A DNA stretch of 64,000 bases from Asaia lannensis NBRC 102526 (GCF_024054035.1 NZ_JAMXQU010000004.1:62001-126000), one strand, 5' to 3'. Counted from the first letter of the stretch, positions 18,459-28,371 are shown. The notes: generated by a model not told the origin, from the letters alone. A program made the numbers and translations.

Positions 18459-19619
18459 ATGCCCCAACGCCCAGTCAGGAAACCTGCCCGACCGTTCTTT
18501 TCGTCAGGCCCTTGCGCAAAGCGTCCGGGCTGGACCCTGCACGCACTCGATGGCGCTCTGCTGGGGCGGTCGCATCGTGCGCCCGAAGGACGGGCGCGCC
18601 TCAAGGAGGTGATCGATCGGTCGCACGTTCTGCTCGGTGTCCCCGACGACTGGAAAATCGGCATCGTCCCTGCCTCCGATACCGGTGCGGTTGAAATGAT
18701 TCTCTGGGCGCTTGCCGGCGACCGGCCTGTCGACGTCGTGTCTTTCGAGAGTTTCTCGGGCCTCTGGGCACAGGATCTGCGCGATGTGCTCAAACTCGAC
18801 AATCTGACCGTTCATGAAGCGCCCTATGGGTCTTTGCCCGACCTGTCGCGTATCGACTGGTCGCACGACGTCGTTCTGACATGGAACGGGACGACATCGG
18901 GAGTCTGTCTGCCCGGTCGTGACGCGATCCCGGCCGCGCATGACGGTCTGGTGATCTGCGATGCGACCTCGGCCGCCTTTGCAATGGATCTCCCCTGGGA
19001 TCGTCTCGATATCGTGACGTGGTCATGGCAGAAGGCGCTCGGCGGTGAGGCGGCTCATGGCATGGTGGCGCTCAGCCCGCGTGCCGTTGCCCGTCTGGAG
19101 CAGGCCACACCGCGTGCGCTGCCGAAAATTTTCCGGCTTACGAATGGCAAAGGTCTGATCTCTGCCATTTTCCAGGGCGATACGATCAATACCCCGTCGA
19201 TGCTTTGTGTCGAAGATGCGCTGGACGGCCTGAAATGGGCTGACTCCATCGGGGGGCTCGAAGCGCTCAAGGCCCGGTCACGGGCAAATTTCGATCATGT
19301 TGCGCGATGGGTCGACCAGACTGACTGGGTTGAGTTTCTCGCAAAGGACCCTGACCAGCGTTCGACCACATCGATCTGCCTGCGCATCGTGGCACCCTGG
19401 TTTTCGGCAAAGCCGGTCGAGATACAGCATAAGATCGTCAAGCGTCTTACCGCCCTGATCGCAGAGGAACACGCAGGGTACGATCTGGCATCTTATCGCG
19501 ATGCCCCTCCGGGTCTGCGCATCTGGGGCGGGGCAACCGTTGATGCAGAGGATATCGAGGCGCTTCTCCCCTGGCTCGACTGGGCCTATGAGGGTGTCAG
19601 CATGGAATATGACGCATGA
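18459..19619 (+). CDS. serC: Phosphoserine aminotransferase
   Basis: A 386-residue class V PLP aminotransferase converting 3-phosphohydroxypyruvate to phosphoserine in serine synthesis, and probably the matching step of pyridoxal phosphate synthesis. W-S-W-Q-K-A-L-G-G holds the PLP lysine; the N-terminal F-S-S-G-P-C and the S-D-T-G-A segment fit the SerC branch common in alphaproteobacteria. The ATG at 18459 is used because the frame upstream runs back into the tRNA. The stop overlaps the hisZ start by four bases, so the two are coupled. Confidence 0.9.
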   Translation: MPQRPVRKPARPFFSSGPCAKRPGWTLHALDGALLGRSHRAPEGRARLKEVIDRSHVLLGVPDDWKIGIVPASDTGAVEMILWALAGDRPVDVVSFESFSGLWAQDLRDVLKLDNLTVHEAPYGSLPDLSRIDWSHDVVLTWNGTTSGVCLPGRDAIPAAHDGLVICDATSAAFAMDLPWDRLDIVTWSWQKALGGEAAHGMVALSPRAVARLEQATPRALPKIFRLTNGKGLISAIFQGDTINTPSMLCVEDALDGLKWADSIGGLEALKARSRANFDHVARWVDQTDWVEFLAKDPDQRSTTSICLRIVAPWFSAKPVEIQHKIVKRLTALIAEEHAGYDLASYRDAPPGLRIWGGATVDAEDIEALLPWLDWAYEGVSMEYDA

Positions 19620-20761
19620 AACTGACTGACGAGCCTGATACAGCCCTTTTGCCCTCCGGCTTTATCGATCTGCTGCAACACGAGGCGGAAGCCGAGGCGC
19701 AGGGGATCGAATCCGTCATGGATGTGTTTGCATCGCACGGCTATGAGCGCGTCCGTCCGCCCCTTCTCGAATTCGAGACGTCGCTTTTGCATGGGGCCGG
19801 TCAGGCACTGGAGGAACAGAGCTTCCGCCTGATGGATCCGGATTCCCGTCGCATGATGGCGCTTCGCCCCGACATGACGACGCAGATCGCCCGTATAGCC
19901 GCAACGCGCCTTGCAGCCAGCGCCCGCCCGCTGCGTCTGTCCTATGCCGGCTCCTGCATTCTCATCGGCACGCCCGGACGTGAGGGCGAGCGTCAGATCA
20001 GCCAGGCAGGGATCGAGCTGATCGGCATCGATTCCATCGAGGCGGATTGCGAGATCGTGCTGATCGCCGCTGAAGCGCTCGAACGCCTGGGGATCGAGGA
20101 CTACTCCTTCGATCTGTCCTGTCCGGCACTCGTGCAGGCGCTGGTCGGTCTCTCCGGTTATACCGGTACGCGCCGTGCACAGCTCGTTCATGCGCTCGAC
20201 CGCAAGGATATGGCTGCGGTGGCCGAGCTGGGTGGTCCCGTTGCCGATGTGCTGACGTCGCTTGTTGAGGCCTGCGGGCCCGCGGATACGGCCCTGGCTA
20301 TTCTCGATGCACTCGATCTGCCCGAAGGGATACGCGTTCATGCAGATCGCCTGACGGCGGTCGTGCGGGCCATACAGTCGCGTTCACCGTCGCTTCGTCT
20401 GACTGTAGACCCCGCGGAATTCCGTGGCTGGCAGTATCACACCGGTGTTTGCATGACAGTTTTCGCGCGCAGCCAGCGCGAGGAGCTGGGGCGCGGCGGA
20501 CGCTATCAGGCACAGGGCGACGAACCCGCCTGCGGCCTGACCTTCCGCCCCGAAGTGCTGCTGCGCGCCGCTCGCCCGATCGCGCTTCGTCCGCGCGTCT
20601 ATATCGCGCCCGAGGCACTGGATTCCGAAGGTGCGGCACGGCTGCGCAGTGAGGGCTACGCCACGGTCGCCGGTCTCGATGCGGTCGAGGATCTCGCTGT
20701 CGAGGCTCGTCGTCTCAATTGCCCCTTCGTTTTCGTCGCTGACGAACTCATCACGCTGTAA
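19616..20761 (+). CDS. hisZ: ATP phosphoribosyltransferase regulatory subunit
   Basis: A 381-residue HisRS-like protein that, without aminoacylating tRNA, activates the short form of HisG at the first step of histidine synthesis. The class II synthetase core is recognisable: R-P-P-L-L-E-F-E near residue 50, then M-A-L-R-P-D-M-T near 82 and a glycine-rich G-R-G-G-R-Y motif 3. The tRNA-binding C-terminal domain of true HisRS is missing, as expected. It overlaps serC by ATGA and is followed 12 bases on by purA, so serC-hisZ-purA is probably one operon. A short HisG should be encoded elsewhere. Confidence 0.92.
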   Translation: MKLTDEPDTALLPSGFIDLLQHEAEAEAQGIESVMDVFASHGYERVRPPLLEFETSLLHGAGQALEEQSFRLMDPDSRRMMALRPDMTTQIARIAATRLAASARPLRLSYAGSCILIGTPGREGERQISQAGIELIGIDSIEADCEIVLIAAEALERLGIEDYSFDLSCPALVQALVGLSGYTGTRRAQLVHALDRKDMAAVAELGGPVADVLTSLVEACGPADTALAILDALDLPEGIRVHADRLTAVVRAIQSRSPSLRLTVDPAEFRGWQYHTGVCMTVFARSQREELGRGGRYQAQGDEPACGLTFRPEVLLRAARPIALRPRVYIAPEALDSEGAARLRSEGYATVAGLDAVEDLAVEARRLNCPFVFVADELITL

Positions 20762-20773
20762 AAGGATAAGAGC

Positions 20774-22063
20774 ATGTCCAACGTCACCGTCATCGGCACC
20801 CAGTGGGGTGACGAAGGCAAGGGAAAGATCGTGGACTGGCTGGCCAGCCGTGCGGATATCGTCGTCCGCTTCCAGGGCGGTCACAATGCCGGTCATACAC
20901 TGGTGGTGGGCGATCAGGTCTACAAGCTCTCTCTGCTGCCGTCGGGGCTGGTGCGCGGCAAGACCGGCGTGATCGGCAACGGTGTGGTGGTCGATCCTGA
21001 AGCCCTGCTTTCGGAAATCGACCGCGTGTCGGCTCAGGGTCTGGTGGTCAATCCGGAGACGCTCTGGGTTGCCGATAACGTGCCGCTTATCCTGCCGCTG
21101 CACGTAGCGACCGACCGTGCGCGCGAAGCCGCACGCGGCGATCGCAAGATCGGCACGACGGGCCGCGGCATCGGTCCCGCCTATGAGGACAAGGTGGCCC
21201 GTCGCGCCATTCGCCTGTGCGATCTGGCCGAGCCCGAAACGCTGGACTGGAAGCTCGATGAGCTTCTTTTGCATCACAACACGCTTCTGGCCGGGCTCGG
21301 TGCGCCGACCTTCACCAAGCAGGAGATTCTCGATCATCTGGCAAAGCTCGCTCCGCGCGTGCTGCCTTTCGCCTGTTCGGTCTGGGAGCGTCTGGACGAG
21401 GCCCGTCGCGCCGGGCGTCGTATCCTGTTCGAGGGCGCACAGGCGGTCATGCTCGATGTCGATCATGGCACCTATCCTTTCGTGACCAGCTCGAACACGG
21501 TTGCGGCTGTTGCTGCCAGCGGGAGCGGTGTCGGTCCCGGCACGGTAGGTTTCGTACTCGGTATCGCCAAAGCCTATACGACCCGCGTGGGTGAGGGGCC
21601 GTTCCCCTCCGAGCTTTTCGACGATGTCGGCCAGAAGCTGGGCGAACGCGGGCGTGAATTCGGGACCGTGACAGGGCGTGCGCGTCGCTGCGGCTGGTTC
21701 GATGCCGTGCTCGTGCGTCGTGCCGCACGTGTCGGTGGTGTGAACGGTATTGCGCTCACCAAGCTCGATGTGCTCGACGGGTTCGAGGAAGTGAAGATCT
21801 GTGTCGGATATGAGCTGGACGGCAAGATGATTACGTCTTTCCCTTCCAGCCCCGCGGCTCAGGCACGTCTGAAGCCCGTTTTCGAGTCCATGCCCGGCTG
21901 GCAGGAAACGACTTTCGGTGCACGCAGCTGGGCCGATCTGCCTGCTGCCGCCATCAAGTATATCCGCCGTATCGAAGAGCTGATCGAGGCGCCGGTAACG
22001 CTTCTGTCGACCAGTCCCGAGCGCGACGACACCATTCTGATGCGCGATCCGTTCGAGGACTGA
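20774..22063 (+). CDS. purA: Adenylosuccinate synthase
   Basis: A 429-residue GTP-dependent enzyme joining IMP and aspartate to adenylosuccinate, the first committed step to AMP. The N-terminal G-D-E-G-K-G-K loop with the catalytic Asp, G-G-H-N-A-G-H-T with the catalytic His, and the later G-T-T-G-R-G-I-G-P and R-R-C-G-W motifs are all present. Length matches the family. AAAGGATAAG lies before the ATG. Last gene of the serC-hisZ-purA unit; a strong terminator follows. Confidence 0.97.
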   Translation: MSNVTVIGTQWGDEGKGKIVDWLASRADIVVRFQGGHNAGHTLVVGDQVYKLSLLPSGLVRGKTGVIGNGVVVDPEALLSEIDRVSAQGLVVNPETLWVADNVPLILPLHVATDRAREAARGDRKIGTTGRGIGPAYEDKVARRAIRLCDLAEPETLDWKLDELLLHHNTLLAGLGAPTFTKQEILDHLAKLAPRVLPFACSVWERLDEARRAGRRILFEGAQAVMLDVDHGTYPFVTSSNTVAAVAASGSGVGPGTVGFVLGIAKAYTTRVGEGPFPSELFDDVGQKLGERGREFGTVTGRARRCGWFDAVLVRRAARVGGVNGIALTKLDVLDGFEEVKICVGYELDGKMITSFPSSPAAQARLKPVFESMPGWQETTFGARSWADLPAAAIKYIRRIEELIEAPVTLLSTSPERDDTILMRDPFED

Positions 22064-22090
22064 GCGCAGGATATCTCTCCACGAGACTGG

Positions 22091-22116
22091 AAAACGGGCC
22101 GAAAGGCCCGTTTTTT
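22091..22116 (+). terminator. Strong intrinsic terminator after purA
   Basis: AAAACGGGCC-GAAA-GGCCCGTTTT forms a 10-bp stem with a GAAA tetraloop and runs into six T residues. Textbook Rho-independent terminator; the A-rich 5' arm lets it also stop transcripts from the AraC-type gene on the other strand. Confidence 0.92.
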
Positions 22117-22152
22117 ATTGATGAGCCGGTCAGGCCGTCACGCTATCCGGTT

Positions 22153-22941
22153 TTATCGTCCGGCGGGGCGCTTATGCGTGAGCGGACGCGTGCCTGTCAC
22201 CCGCAGGAAAGCCGCCGAAAATGCGCCGAGGCTCTCATATCCGGCGGCAGCAGCGACATCGGAGACGCTGTCGCCACGGGCGAGCTGCTCCATGGCCTGA
22301 ATCATGCGCAGTCTCTGCCGCCATGCCGAAAAGCTCAGTCCTGTATCCGGTCCGAAATGACGTATGAAAGACCGTTGGGACATTCCGGCCAAGGTTGCCC
22401 ATTGCAGCAGCTTCCGGTTATCCGACGGATCGTCGCAAAGGGCCTGCGCCACGCGTTTAAGCCTTGGATCCTGCGGGAAGGGGAGCGCAGCCGTTTCCCG
22501 GGGAAGAGCGCAGAATTCGTCCCAGAAACTCTCGGCCAGACGTTCTGTGACCGCTGACCAGAGGGCGGGGCGGGCTATATCGGACAGGCGTTCAGCCTGC
22601 GCGTTGAGCAGGGTGGTTCCCTGAGAGAGAAAGGGAGCGGAAGGCAGATCAGTGCAGCGAAAGGGGGCAATATACAGACTCCAGCCACTGATAGCGCCAT
22701 GCGAGCGTGCCTCGTGAGGAAGATCGGGGGGCAACCAGAGAAACTGCCCGGCACCGATTGTCCAGTAGGCCCGATCCGTACGCAGGGCCATCACACCATG
22801 GGTGATACCGAAAATCTGGCCCCGCGCATGATTGTGCAGCCGGGCGACACGCCTGCTGGTCTGTGCCATGCGGCCGCCGAGCAGCCATGGCGCGGCGGAA
22901 TGGCCTGATTCGGGCGGTGACATGCTCAGTTTGGCGTCCAT
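22153..22941 (-). CDS. AraC-family transcriptional regulator
   Basis: A 262-residue regulator. The N-terminal half is a cupin-like sensor (L-H-N-H-A-R-G-Q, then L-W-L-P-P-D-L-P-H-E), and the last 100 residues hold the double AraC helix-turn-helix (W-A-T-L-A-G-M-S-Q-R-S-F-I-R-H-F, then V-S-D-V-A-A-A-A-G-Y-E-S). This fits the group of one-domain cupin sensors for small molecules. It is divergent from the 3-hydroxyisobutyrate dehydrogenase-like gene across a 105-base gap, the likely target. Ligand unknown. Confidence 0.88.
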   Translation of the reverse strand: MDAKLSMSPPESGHSAAPWLLGGRMAQTSRRVARLHNHARGQIFGITHGVMALRTDRAYWTIGAGQFLWLPPDLPHEARSHGAISGWSLYIAPFRCTDLPSAPFLSQGTTLLNAQAERLSDIARPALWSAVTERLAESFWDEFCALPRETAALPFPQDPRLKRVAQALCDDPSDNRKLLQWATLAGMSQRSFIRHFGPDTGLSFSAWRQRLRMIQAMEQLARGDSVSDVAAAAGYESLGAFSAAFLRVTGTRPLTHKRPAGR

Positions 22942-23046
22942 GAGTCGATTTATGGCCCGTATGCGTAAGAAAGCCAGAAAAGATCATTCTAGGATCGCCC
23001 TGTGCTCTTCAACGGGAGGGGCGCCTACGGATGGAGTTCTGCGGTC

Positions 23047-23925
23047 ATGAAAATTGGGTTTATGGGCCTTGGGGCCATGGGTCAGGCTATGGCCATGCGT
23101 CTGCTCGATGCCGGGCATGAACTGGTTGTCTATAATCGTACAAAAGAGAAGACGCGGCTTTTTGTGGAAAAGGGGGCCAAGGCGGCGGACACCCCTGCCG
23201 CGCTCGCAGCACAGGTCGATCTCGTCATATCCATGTTGTTCGACGATGCGACGACGCAGGCAGCCTGTTTCGGAGAGCACGGCATTGCGAGCGCTATGCG
23301 TCCGGGGGCGGTGCATATCTGTTGCAGCACCCTGTCTCTCGATCAGATACGCCTTTTGCGTGACGGTCATGCCGAACGGGGACAGGGCTTCCTGATGGCC
23401 AATGTGCTGGGGCGTCCACCGGCAGCGCAGGCGGGAGATCTCTTCGTGCTTGCCGCGGGCGAGGACACACTGATCAGGCGATACGAGCCGGTTTTTGCCT
23501 GTATCGGCCAACGTCTGTTCGTGGTCGGACCCGACCCGCTCCAGGCAGGGCTGATCAAGCTCAGTCTGAATTTCATGATCTATACAACGATAGAGCAGAT
23601 GGCAGAGGTCTTTGTTCTCAACGAAAAGCTGGGCACCGATCCGTCGATCGTTTTCGATATCATGACCAACAGCTTTTTCACGGCGCCGGTGCACAGGAAT
23701 TACGGTTCCCTGATGGTGGAGCAGGCCTACGACAACCCCGGCGCGCCGATGAGTCTGGGGCTCAAGGATGTCAAGATGGCCATCGATGCGGCGGCGGCAC
23801 TGAGCACAAGTATTCCCTATGCGAATATTGTGCGTGACAGGATGGATCGATCCATCGAGGCGGGTGACGAAGCGCGTGATTTCGTCGCGCTTATCGAGCA
23901 GGTCAGGCGCGATAACGCGAAATAG
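23047..23925 (+). CDS. NAD(P)-dependent 3-hydroxyisobutyrate dehydrogenase-like enzyme
   Basis: A 292-residue beta-hydroxyacid dehydrogenase. The N-terminal Rossmann motif G-L-G-A-M-G (6-11) and V-V-Y-N-R-T-K mark cofactor binding; an arginine after the second strand suggests NADP preference. The all-alpha C-terminal domain has the family lysine in L-I-K-L-S-L-N-F and ends with S-L-G-L-K-D-V-K. Candidates include 3-hydroxyisobutyrate, tartronate semialdehyde or succinic semialdehyde/glyoxylate reduction. The ATG at 23047 begins the fold; GGAG lies 13 bases upstream. Confidence 0.87.
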   Translation: MKIGFMGLGAMGQAMAMRLLDAGHELVVYNRTKEKTRLFVEKGAKAADTPAALAAQVDLVISMLFDDATTQAACFGEHGIASAMRPGAVHICCSTLSLDQIRLLRDGHAERGQGFLMANVLGRPPAAQAGDLFVLAAGEDTLIRRYEPVFACIGQRLFVVGPDPLQAGLIKLSLNFMIYTTIEQMAEVFVLNEKLGTDPSIVFDIMTNSFFTAPVHRNYGSLMVEQAYDNPGAPMSLGLKDVKMAIDAAAALSTSIPYANIVRDRMDRSIEAGDEARDFVALIEQVRRDNAK

Positions 23926-24485
23926 AGGATGAGAGACGAGAAGTGTTAACACTTCTCGCCTTGGGTGAAGTGCCAATCTTTACTTGATGGTCAAGTAATC
24001 AAGCCCGCGTGAAAAAGTAACTGATAGATTGTTTTGTTCATAAAGTGAGTTTGTAATGGTAAAACCTCGTTAAATTCCATCTTATTCGGTATTTTGATGG
24101 TTAATAACCAACAATTTCTTAATGAAATGAAAAAAATTTTCTTATTATAGAAACGATGAATAAAGGGTCCTCGATGTCTTTAAACTGTCCAAAACTAGTG
24201 ACCAGATTGTGGGATTGCTGCATGAGTATATTAGTTAAAAAAACAATAACATAAGTACTCATTTAAATAAAAAACGTCATTAGATAGTAAAAAATCATCA
24301 CCCAAGAGCCTTGGCGATTCGTCCACTTCCATTGTCTTTGTGTTGGCCTGTATGTTGGCCCAATAACAACTGACTTCCCTGCGTCGATACGAACTGATTG
24401 GCTTGAAGGCTCGGGAAATCTGCGCCTGTTTTGCCTGTCTTACTTCGATCTTCGTTCGGAAACGTCGATAATAAAAGGAAGTGAT
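23926..24485. other. AT-rich 560-base intergenic region upstream of the Hint adhesin
   Basis: The longest gene-free stretch in the window. Apart from the palindrome at its left end, bases from about 23990 to 24300 are strongly AT-rich with A- and T-runs, unlike the flanking genes. From about 24300 composition returns towards average, up to the ribosome site AAGGAAG before 24486. An 89-codon minus-strand frame from 24567 down to 24298 starts inside the adhesin gene and resembles nothing I know. The region probably holds the adhesin promoter and may bind a nucleoid protein; acquisition with the adhesin is also possible. Confidence 0.5.
23937..23958. terminator. Perfect 22-base palindrome after the dehydrogenase gene
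   Basis: Two 11-base arms, CGAGAAGTGTT and AACACTTCTCG, meet with no spacer 11 bases after the stop codon. It can act as a terminator, though it lacks a T-run and a loop, so a protein-binding dyad is equally possible. Confidence 0.5.
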
Positions 24486-27155
24486 ATGGCAGCGCTAACT
24501 GGTTACTGGTCTGCGGTGAATGTAAACGGACAGACGATGTTCCAGAGTGGAACCACGTCTGTCGCACCGCCTGTCACCTTCGGGACGCACGCGAACCTCA
24601 CGATCACCAGCGGTGCGACATTATCCGGCCTCACCGGATCGAGCATGATTGTCACGGTGCAGTCCGGTGGAACTCTGGCAGGCAACAACCTGACGGGTGG
24701 AACACTCGGCGTCGCCAATGGTGGTGTGCTCAGCGGCAATATCCTGAACGGTGTAGGCACGACGCTGAGTTCAGGCGCGCAGTCGATAGGCGATACGTTT
24801 CAGGCCGTGGGGACGGGGATCATCTGGTCCTATGCGCTCAGAGGGGCAACCGTCACCGATGCGACAGTCGACACCAAGGGCTATCTGCAGCTTCAGTCGG
24901 GGGCTACAGGGTCCAATATCACGGCGATCAATGGCGGCTCCGCCTCTCTCGCGGCTGACACGACAACCGGCTTTCAGGCACTGAACGGTGGTTATGTCGC
25001 TTCCGGGAACATGACGTTCTCCGGCTATTCGGGCAATGGAGATGTCGTTCCTACGGGGGCTGTCCTGAATGGCATATGGTCGGCGGTCAATGTCAATGGA
25101 ACGACAGTATACCAGAACGCCACGACGACCGTCAGCGGTCCGGTCATTCTCAATGCCGGTGCCTCTCTGTACGTCAAGAGTGGTGCAAACGTATCGGGCC
25201 TAACCTGTATTTCAAACGCTATCGTTACTGTCAGCGTCTACGCGGGCGGAAGCGTCACATCGTCGCATATCACCCGTGCCTATGTCCGGGTCGATAACGG
25301 AGCCTCTCTCAGTCATAACCAGCTCGATGGGTGTGACGTCACCCTGAGTACCGGCGCGAGCTCCACCGACGACACCTATTCGTGGTACAACTTCGCAGTA
25401 CAGTCTGTGAAGGTTGCCAGTGGCGCGACGATCAGCAGTGCAACCGTCAACAACAATACGACTGTCAGCGCAGCCACGGGCGCCAATGTGAACGGTCTTC
25501 AGGTTTTTTCGGGCGGCTCTGCCGTCTTCGCTTCGGGGGTCAATCTTTCCGGATTTCATGCCGATGCCGGGACGTATCTGGCAACCTATACCTCTATCGG
25601 TGGCACAGTCACCATCCCCACCACGCCGCCCAGTCAGCCGGGTACCGTCCTGACGCATGTCTGGAGCGCGGTTCTGTCAAATGGCGTGACCGTTTTCAAG
25701 AATGCGCTCAGCTCGGTTTCGGCGCCGGTTTCACTTACCGCCGGTACCGTTCTGTACATCACCAGCGGTGCGGTCGTCAGCGGTCTGAACAGCCTCGCGA
25801 ATACGATCTATGTGCAGAATGGCGGGACATTGCTCGATTCATACATCGCAAACGGGCTGGTCAACGTGAGTTCCGGAGGGATAACGAACGGGAACAAGTT
25901 CAATTCCGATTTTGTCACCGTTATGTCCGGCGGGAGTTCGGTGAACGATATCTTCTACAATAGCGGATATACGTCCGACACCTCGACCATCCAGGCGGGG
26001 GGCACCATGATCAATGGGCAGGTGGGCTCGGGGGCCACTGTCTCTGCAGGTATCGGATCCGTTGTACAGGATCCTTCGGTCGGGACCGGAGGCTATCTGA
26101 TCGTCAACAAGGCTGCGAACGACGTATGTTTCGTCAAAGGGACGCGCATCCTGACCGATCGGGGCGAAGTTCCGGTTGAGGATATCCGTGTGGGCGATGC
26201 GATTGCCTGCCAGGGAGAAAATGGCGTCGAGTTCCGGCCTGCGATCTGGGTGGGCAGCCGTTTCAACCGTCTGGAGCCATGGCAGCCCCTCGACCTGGCC
26301 GGATATCCCGTACGTATCGAGGCAGGCGCTTTCGGCGATGGCGTGCCGACGCGGGATCTCTTTGTAACGCCGGAGCACTGTTTTGCTTTCGAAGGGCGTA
26401 TGCTCCCCATTCGCATGCTCGTGAATGGCACGACAATCGCTTATGACACGTCGATCAGGAGCTACGAATATTTCCATATCGAGCTGGCCGATCACGCAAT
26501 CATCTTCGCCGAAGGCGCAGCAACCGAGAGCTATATCGATACAGGCAACCGTCGCAGTTTTACGCAGAACGGAAACCTGACGAGCCTGTCCCGGTCCGAG
26601 GGCACGCCGGATACGCCGCGTTATGCGTTACCGCTCGACGTAAGTCGCGATTTTGCTGAGCCACTTTACCGTCGTCTGGCCGGAGGGGCGTGTCTTGAGC
26701 AGGATAACCGGGATGACCTGACGCAGGATCCGGATCTGATGCTGATCGATATTCACGGGCACCGCTTCAGACCCGTAAGGCGTGAGGCGACCCGCGTTGT
26801 CTTCATGCTCCCTCAGGGCAGCGAGCACGTACGTCTCGTCTCACGGGCGTCGCGTCCGTGCGATACGATCGGGCCGTTCGTCGATGACAGACGGCGGCTG
26901 GGTGTGCTCGTCGGGCGTATCGATCAGTTTTCCAGCCTAAAACATCGCGAAATCACGGGTCATCTGACAACGGAGACGCTGAGAGGCTGGCATGCGATCG
27001 AGGCCGAGGCCTGCCGCTGGATGGATGGCGACTGTATCTTGCCACTTCACCTCGATAGTGCTGCGGCGGGCGCTGTCGTCAGTATCGAAATTCTGGCTGC
27101 CGGGCCTTATCTGGTCGAGAGCCGAGTGGAAGAAAGGGCGATCTCGGTGGCCTGA
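24486..27155 (+). CDS. Adhesin-like protein with strand-loop-strand repeats and a Hint domain
   Basis: An 889-residue protein. Residues 8 to about 540 form three units of about 150-195 residues, each starting W-S-A-V (W8, W198, W393) and continuing with Ser/Thr/Gly-rich strand-loop-strand repeats of the AIDA/TibA autotransporter kind. A Hint (Hedgehog/intein) domain follows: D-V-C548-F-V-K-G-T-R-I with the nucleophilic cysteine, and T628-P-E-H631. About 200 residues (roughly 690-889) close the protein. There is no Sec signal peptide and no beta-barrel, which suggests type I export through the C-terminus. Hint autocleavage or attachment is plausible, not shown. AAGGAAG precedes the ATG. Confidence 0.87.
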   Translation: MAALTGYWSAVNVNGQTMFQSGTTSVAPPVTFGTHANLTITSGATLSGLTGSSMIVTVQSGGTLAGNNLTGGTLGVANGGVLSGNILNGVGTTLSSGAQSIGDTFQAVGTGIIWSYALRGATVTDATVDTKGYLQLQSGATGSNITAINGGSASLAADTTTGFQALNGGYVASGNMTFSGYSGNGDVVPTGAVLNGIWSAVNVNGTTVYQNATTTVSGPVILNAGASLYVKSGANVSGLTCISNAIVTVSVYAGGSVTSSHITRAYVRVDNGASLSHNQLDGCDVTLSTGASSTDDTYSWYNFAVQSVKVASGATISSATVNNNTTVSAATGANVNGLQVFSGGSAVFASGVNLSGFHADAGTYLATYTSIGGTVTIPTTPPSQPGTVLTHVWSAVLSNGVTVFKNALSSVSAPVSLTAGTVLYITSGAVVSGLNSLANTIYVQNGGTLLDSYIANGLVNVSSGGITNGNKFNSDFVTVMSGGSSVNDIFYNSGYTSDTSTIQAGGTMINGQVGSGATVSAGIGSVVQDPSVGTGGYLIVNKAANDVCFVKGTRILTDRGEVPVEDIRVGDAIACQGENGVEFRPAIWVGSRFNRLEPWQPLDLAGYPVRIEAGAFGDGVPTRDLFVTPEHCFAFEGRMLPIRMLVNGTTIAYDTSIRSYEYFHIELADHAIIFAEGAATESYIDTGNRRSFTQNGNLTSLSRSEGTPDTPRYALPLDVSRDFAEPLYRRLAGGACLEQDNRDDLTQDPDLMLIDIHGHRFRPVRREATRVVFMLPQGSEHVRLVSRASRPCDTIGPFVDDRRRLGVLVGRIDQFSSLKHREITGHLTTETLRGWHAIEAEACRWMDGDCILPLHLDSAAAGAVVSIEILAAGPYLVESRVEERAISVA
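24507..26120 (+). repeat. Three tandem protein repeat units inside the adhesin gene
   Basis: Units begin at 24507, 25077 and 25662, each opening with Trp-Ser-Ala-Val, then N-G and a Thr-rich strand, then S-G-A-x-x-S-G-L. Similarity is at protein level; the DNA copies have diverged, so these are old duplications rather than a slipping DNA repeat. Confidence 0.75.
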
Positions 27156-27456
27156 AGAAGGCCCCCTTTGCCTCCCTGTGGGGGCAGAGGGGCAAGAGGC
27201 AGGCCATATCAGCGACACGCGCGACATATCCGAAGCGCCTGCGCTCCATCTGGGCTGTGGGTCTCATTTTCTTGCCCGCGACCCGGAAGGATGCGGTCGA
27301 CGCATCGTGGCGCCCGGTGAGGCCGACGGGGAGGGACAGCGCGCGTAACGCATCCAGGGTGTCGGTATGGACGGCGAGCGAGACCCATATCCGGACGGAA
27401 CAGGGAGGCTATGAAAAAGACAGGCCACGCAGTTCCGGCGTGACCTGTCTTTTTAC
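27156..27456. other. Intergenic region between adhesin and rpoH
   Basis: 301 bases between convergent genes. Apart from the terminator at 27414-27454 I see no gene. Short frames here have no recognisable content. Confidence 0.5.
27414..27454. terminator. Bidirectional intrinsic terminator (adhesin / rpoH)
   Basis: AAAAAGACAGG with CACGC pairs with GCGTG and CCTGTCTTTTT around a 7-base loop, with one mismatch. The A-run and T-run on opposite sides allow termination on both strands, serving rpoH from the right and the adhesin from the left. Confidence 0.85.
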
Positions 27457-28371
27457 TCAGGCAGGAACATGATGATGAAGGGAGAAGCCCTCATCCTGCT
27501 TGCGACGCAGTTCGACTTCAGCCGCCATCGCCTTCTGCAGCTTTTCGAAAGCCCGTGCCTCGATCTGGCGGATACGCTCGCGCGACACGCCATATTCGTG
27601 CGAAAGCTCTTCGAGCGTCGAAGGCTCGTCCTTGAGGCGACGCTCTGTCAGGATATGACGTTCGCGGTCGTTGAGCGATTTCATGGCTTCGCTGAGCAGG
27701 GCCTGACGACCTGTCATTTCCTCAGCTTCGCCGAGAGTCGTTTCCTGACTCTCCTGATCGTCTACGAGCCAGTCCTGCCATTCGCCTTCGCTGTCGCTGC
27801 GCAGGGGCGCATTGAGACTGTGATCCGGCGCTGACAGACGCTGATTCATCGAGACGACGTCCTGCTCCGGCACGCCAAGGGTCGTGGCGATCTTGTCGAC
27901 CTGTTCGGGCTTCAGGTCGCCATCGTCGATCGCCTGCATCTGACCCTTGAGGCGGCGCAGGTTGAAGAACAGTTTCTTCTGCGAGGCGGTCGTGCCCATT
28001 TTGACGAGCGACCAGCTGTGCAGGATGTATTCTTGCATTGCCGCGCGGATCCACCACATAGCATAGGTGGCCAGACGGAAGCCGCGATCCGGATCGAAGC
28101 GCTTGACGGCCTGCATCATGCCGATATTGCCTTCGCTGATCAGTTCGTTCAGCGGAAGGCCATAGCCGCGATAACCCATGGCGATTTTCGCAACGAGACG
28201 CAGATGGGATGTGACGAGTTTATGCGCCGCGGAGTCGTCCTCTTTGTCGCGCCAGCGACGGGCGAGTTCGACTTCTTCCTGCGGGGTCAGAATGGGAAAT
28301 TTGCGGATGTCCTGGAGATACCGTGTGAGATTGTTCTCAGGACCTATGGACATGACGGCGGAAGAGGCCAT
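27457..28371 (-). CDS. rpoH: RNA polymerase heat-shock sigma factor
   Basis: A 304-residue sigma-70 family factor directing heat-shock transcription. Region 2 (R-F-D-P-D-R-G-F-R-L-A-T-Y-A-M-W-W-I-R) is followed by Q-K-K-L-F-F-N-L-R-R, the RpoH box that separates it from RpoD, and a C-terminal region 4 helix-turn-helix (Y-G-V-S-R-E-R-I-R-Q-I). The ATG at 28371 has GGAG about 10 bases upstream. The leader contains mutually exclusive pairings around this ribosome site, suggesting translational control. Confidence 0.95.
   Translation of the reverse strand: MASSAVMSIGPENNLTRYLQDIRKFPILTPQEEVELARRWRDKEDDSAAHKLVTSHLRLVAKIAMGYRGYGLPLNELISEGNIGMMQAVKRFDPDRGFRLATYAMWWIRAAMQEYILHSWSLVKMGTTASQKKLFFNLRRLKGQMQAIDDGDLKPEQVDKIATTLGVPEQDVVSMNQRLSAPDHSLNAPLRSDSEGEWQDWLVDDQESQETTLGEAEEMTGRQALLSEAMKSLNDRERHILTERRLKDEPSTLEELSHEYGVSRERIRQIEARAFEKLQKAMAAEVELRRKQDEGFSLHHHVPA

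Noticed and set aside
20384-21466. A 360-codon minus-strand frame over hisZ and purA
   Set aside because: Antisense to two well-conserved housekeeping genes.
24298-24567. An 89-codon minus-strand frame in the AT-rich gap
   Set aside because: Starts inside the adhesin gene, has no recognisable domain or ribosome site. It could be a decayed gene remnant, but nothing identifies it.
24507-26120. Possible CRISPR-like or tandem DNA repeat
   Set aside because: Repetition is at protein level with units of about 190 codons and diverged DNA; no short direct repeats with spacers.
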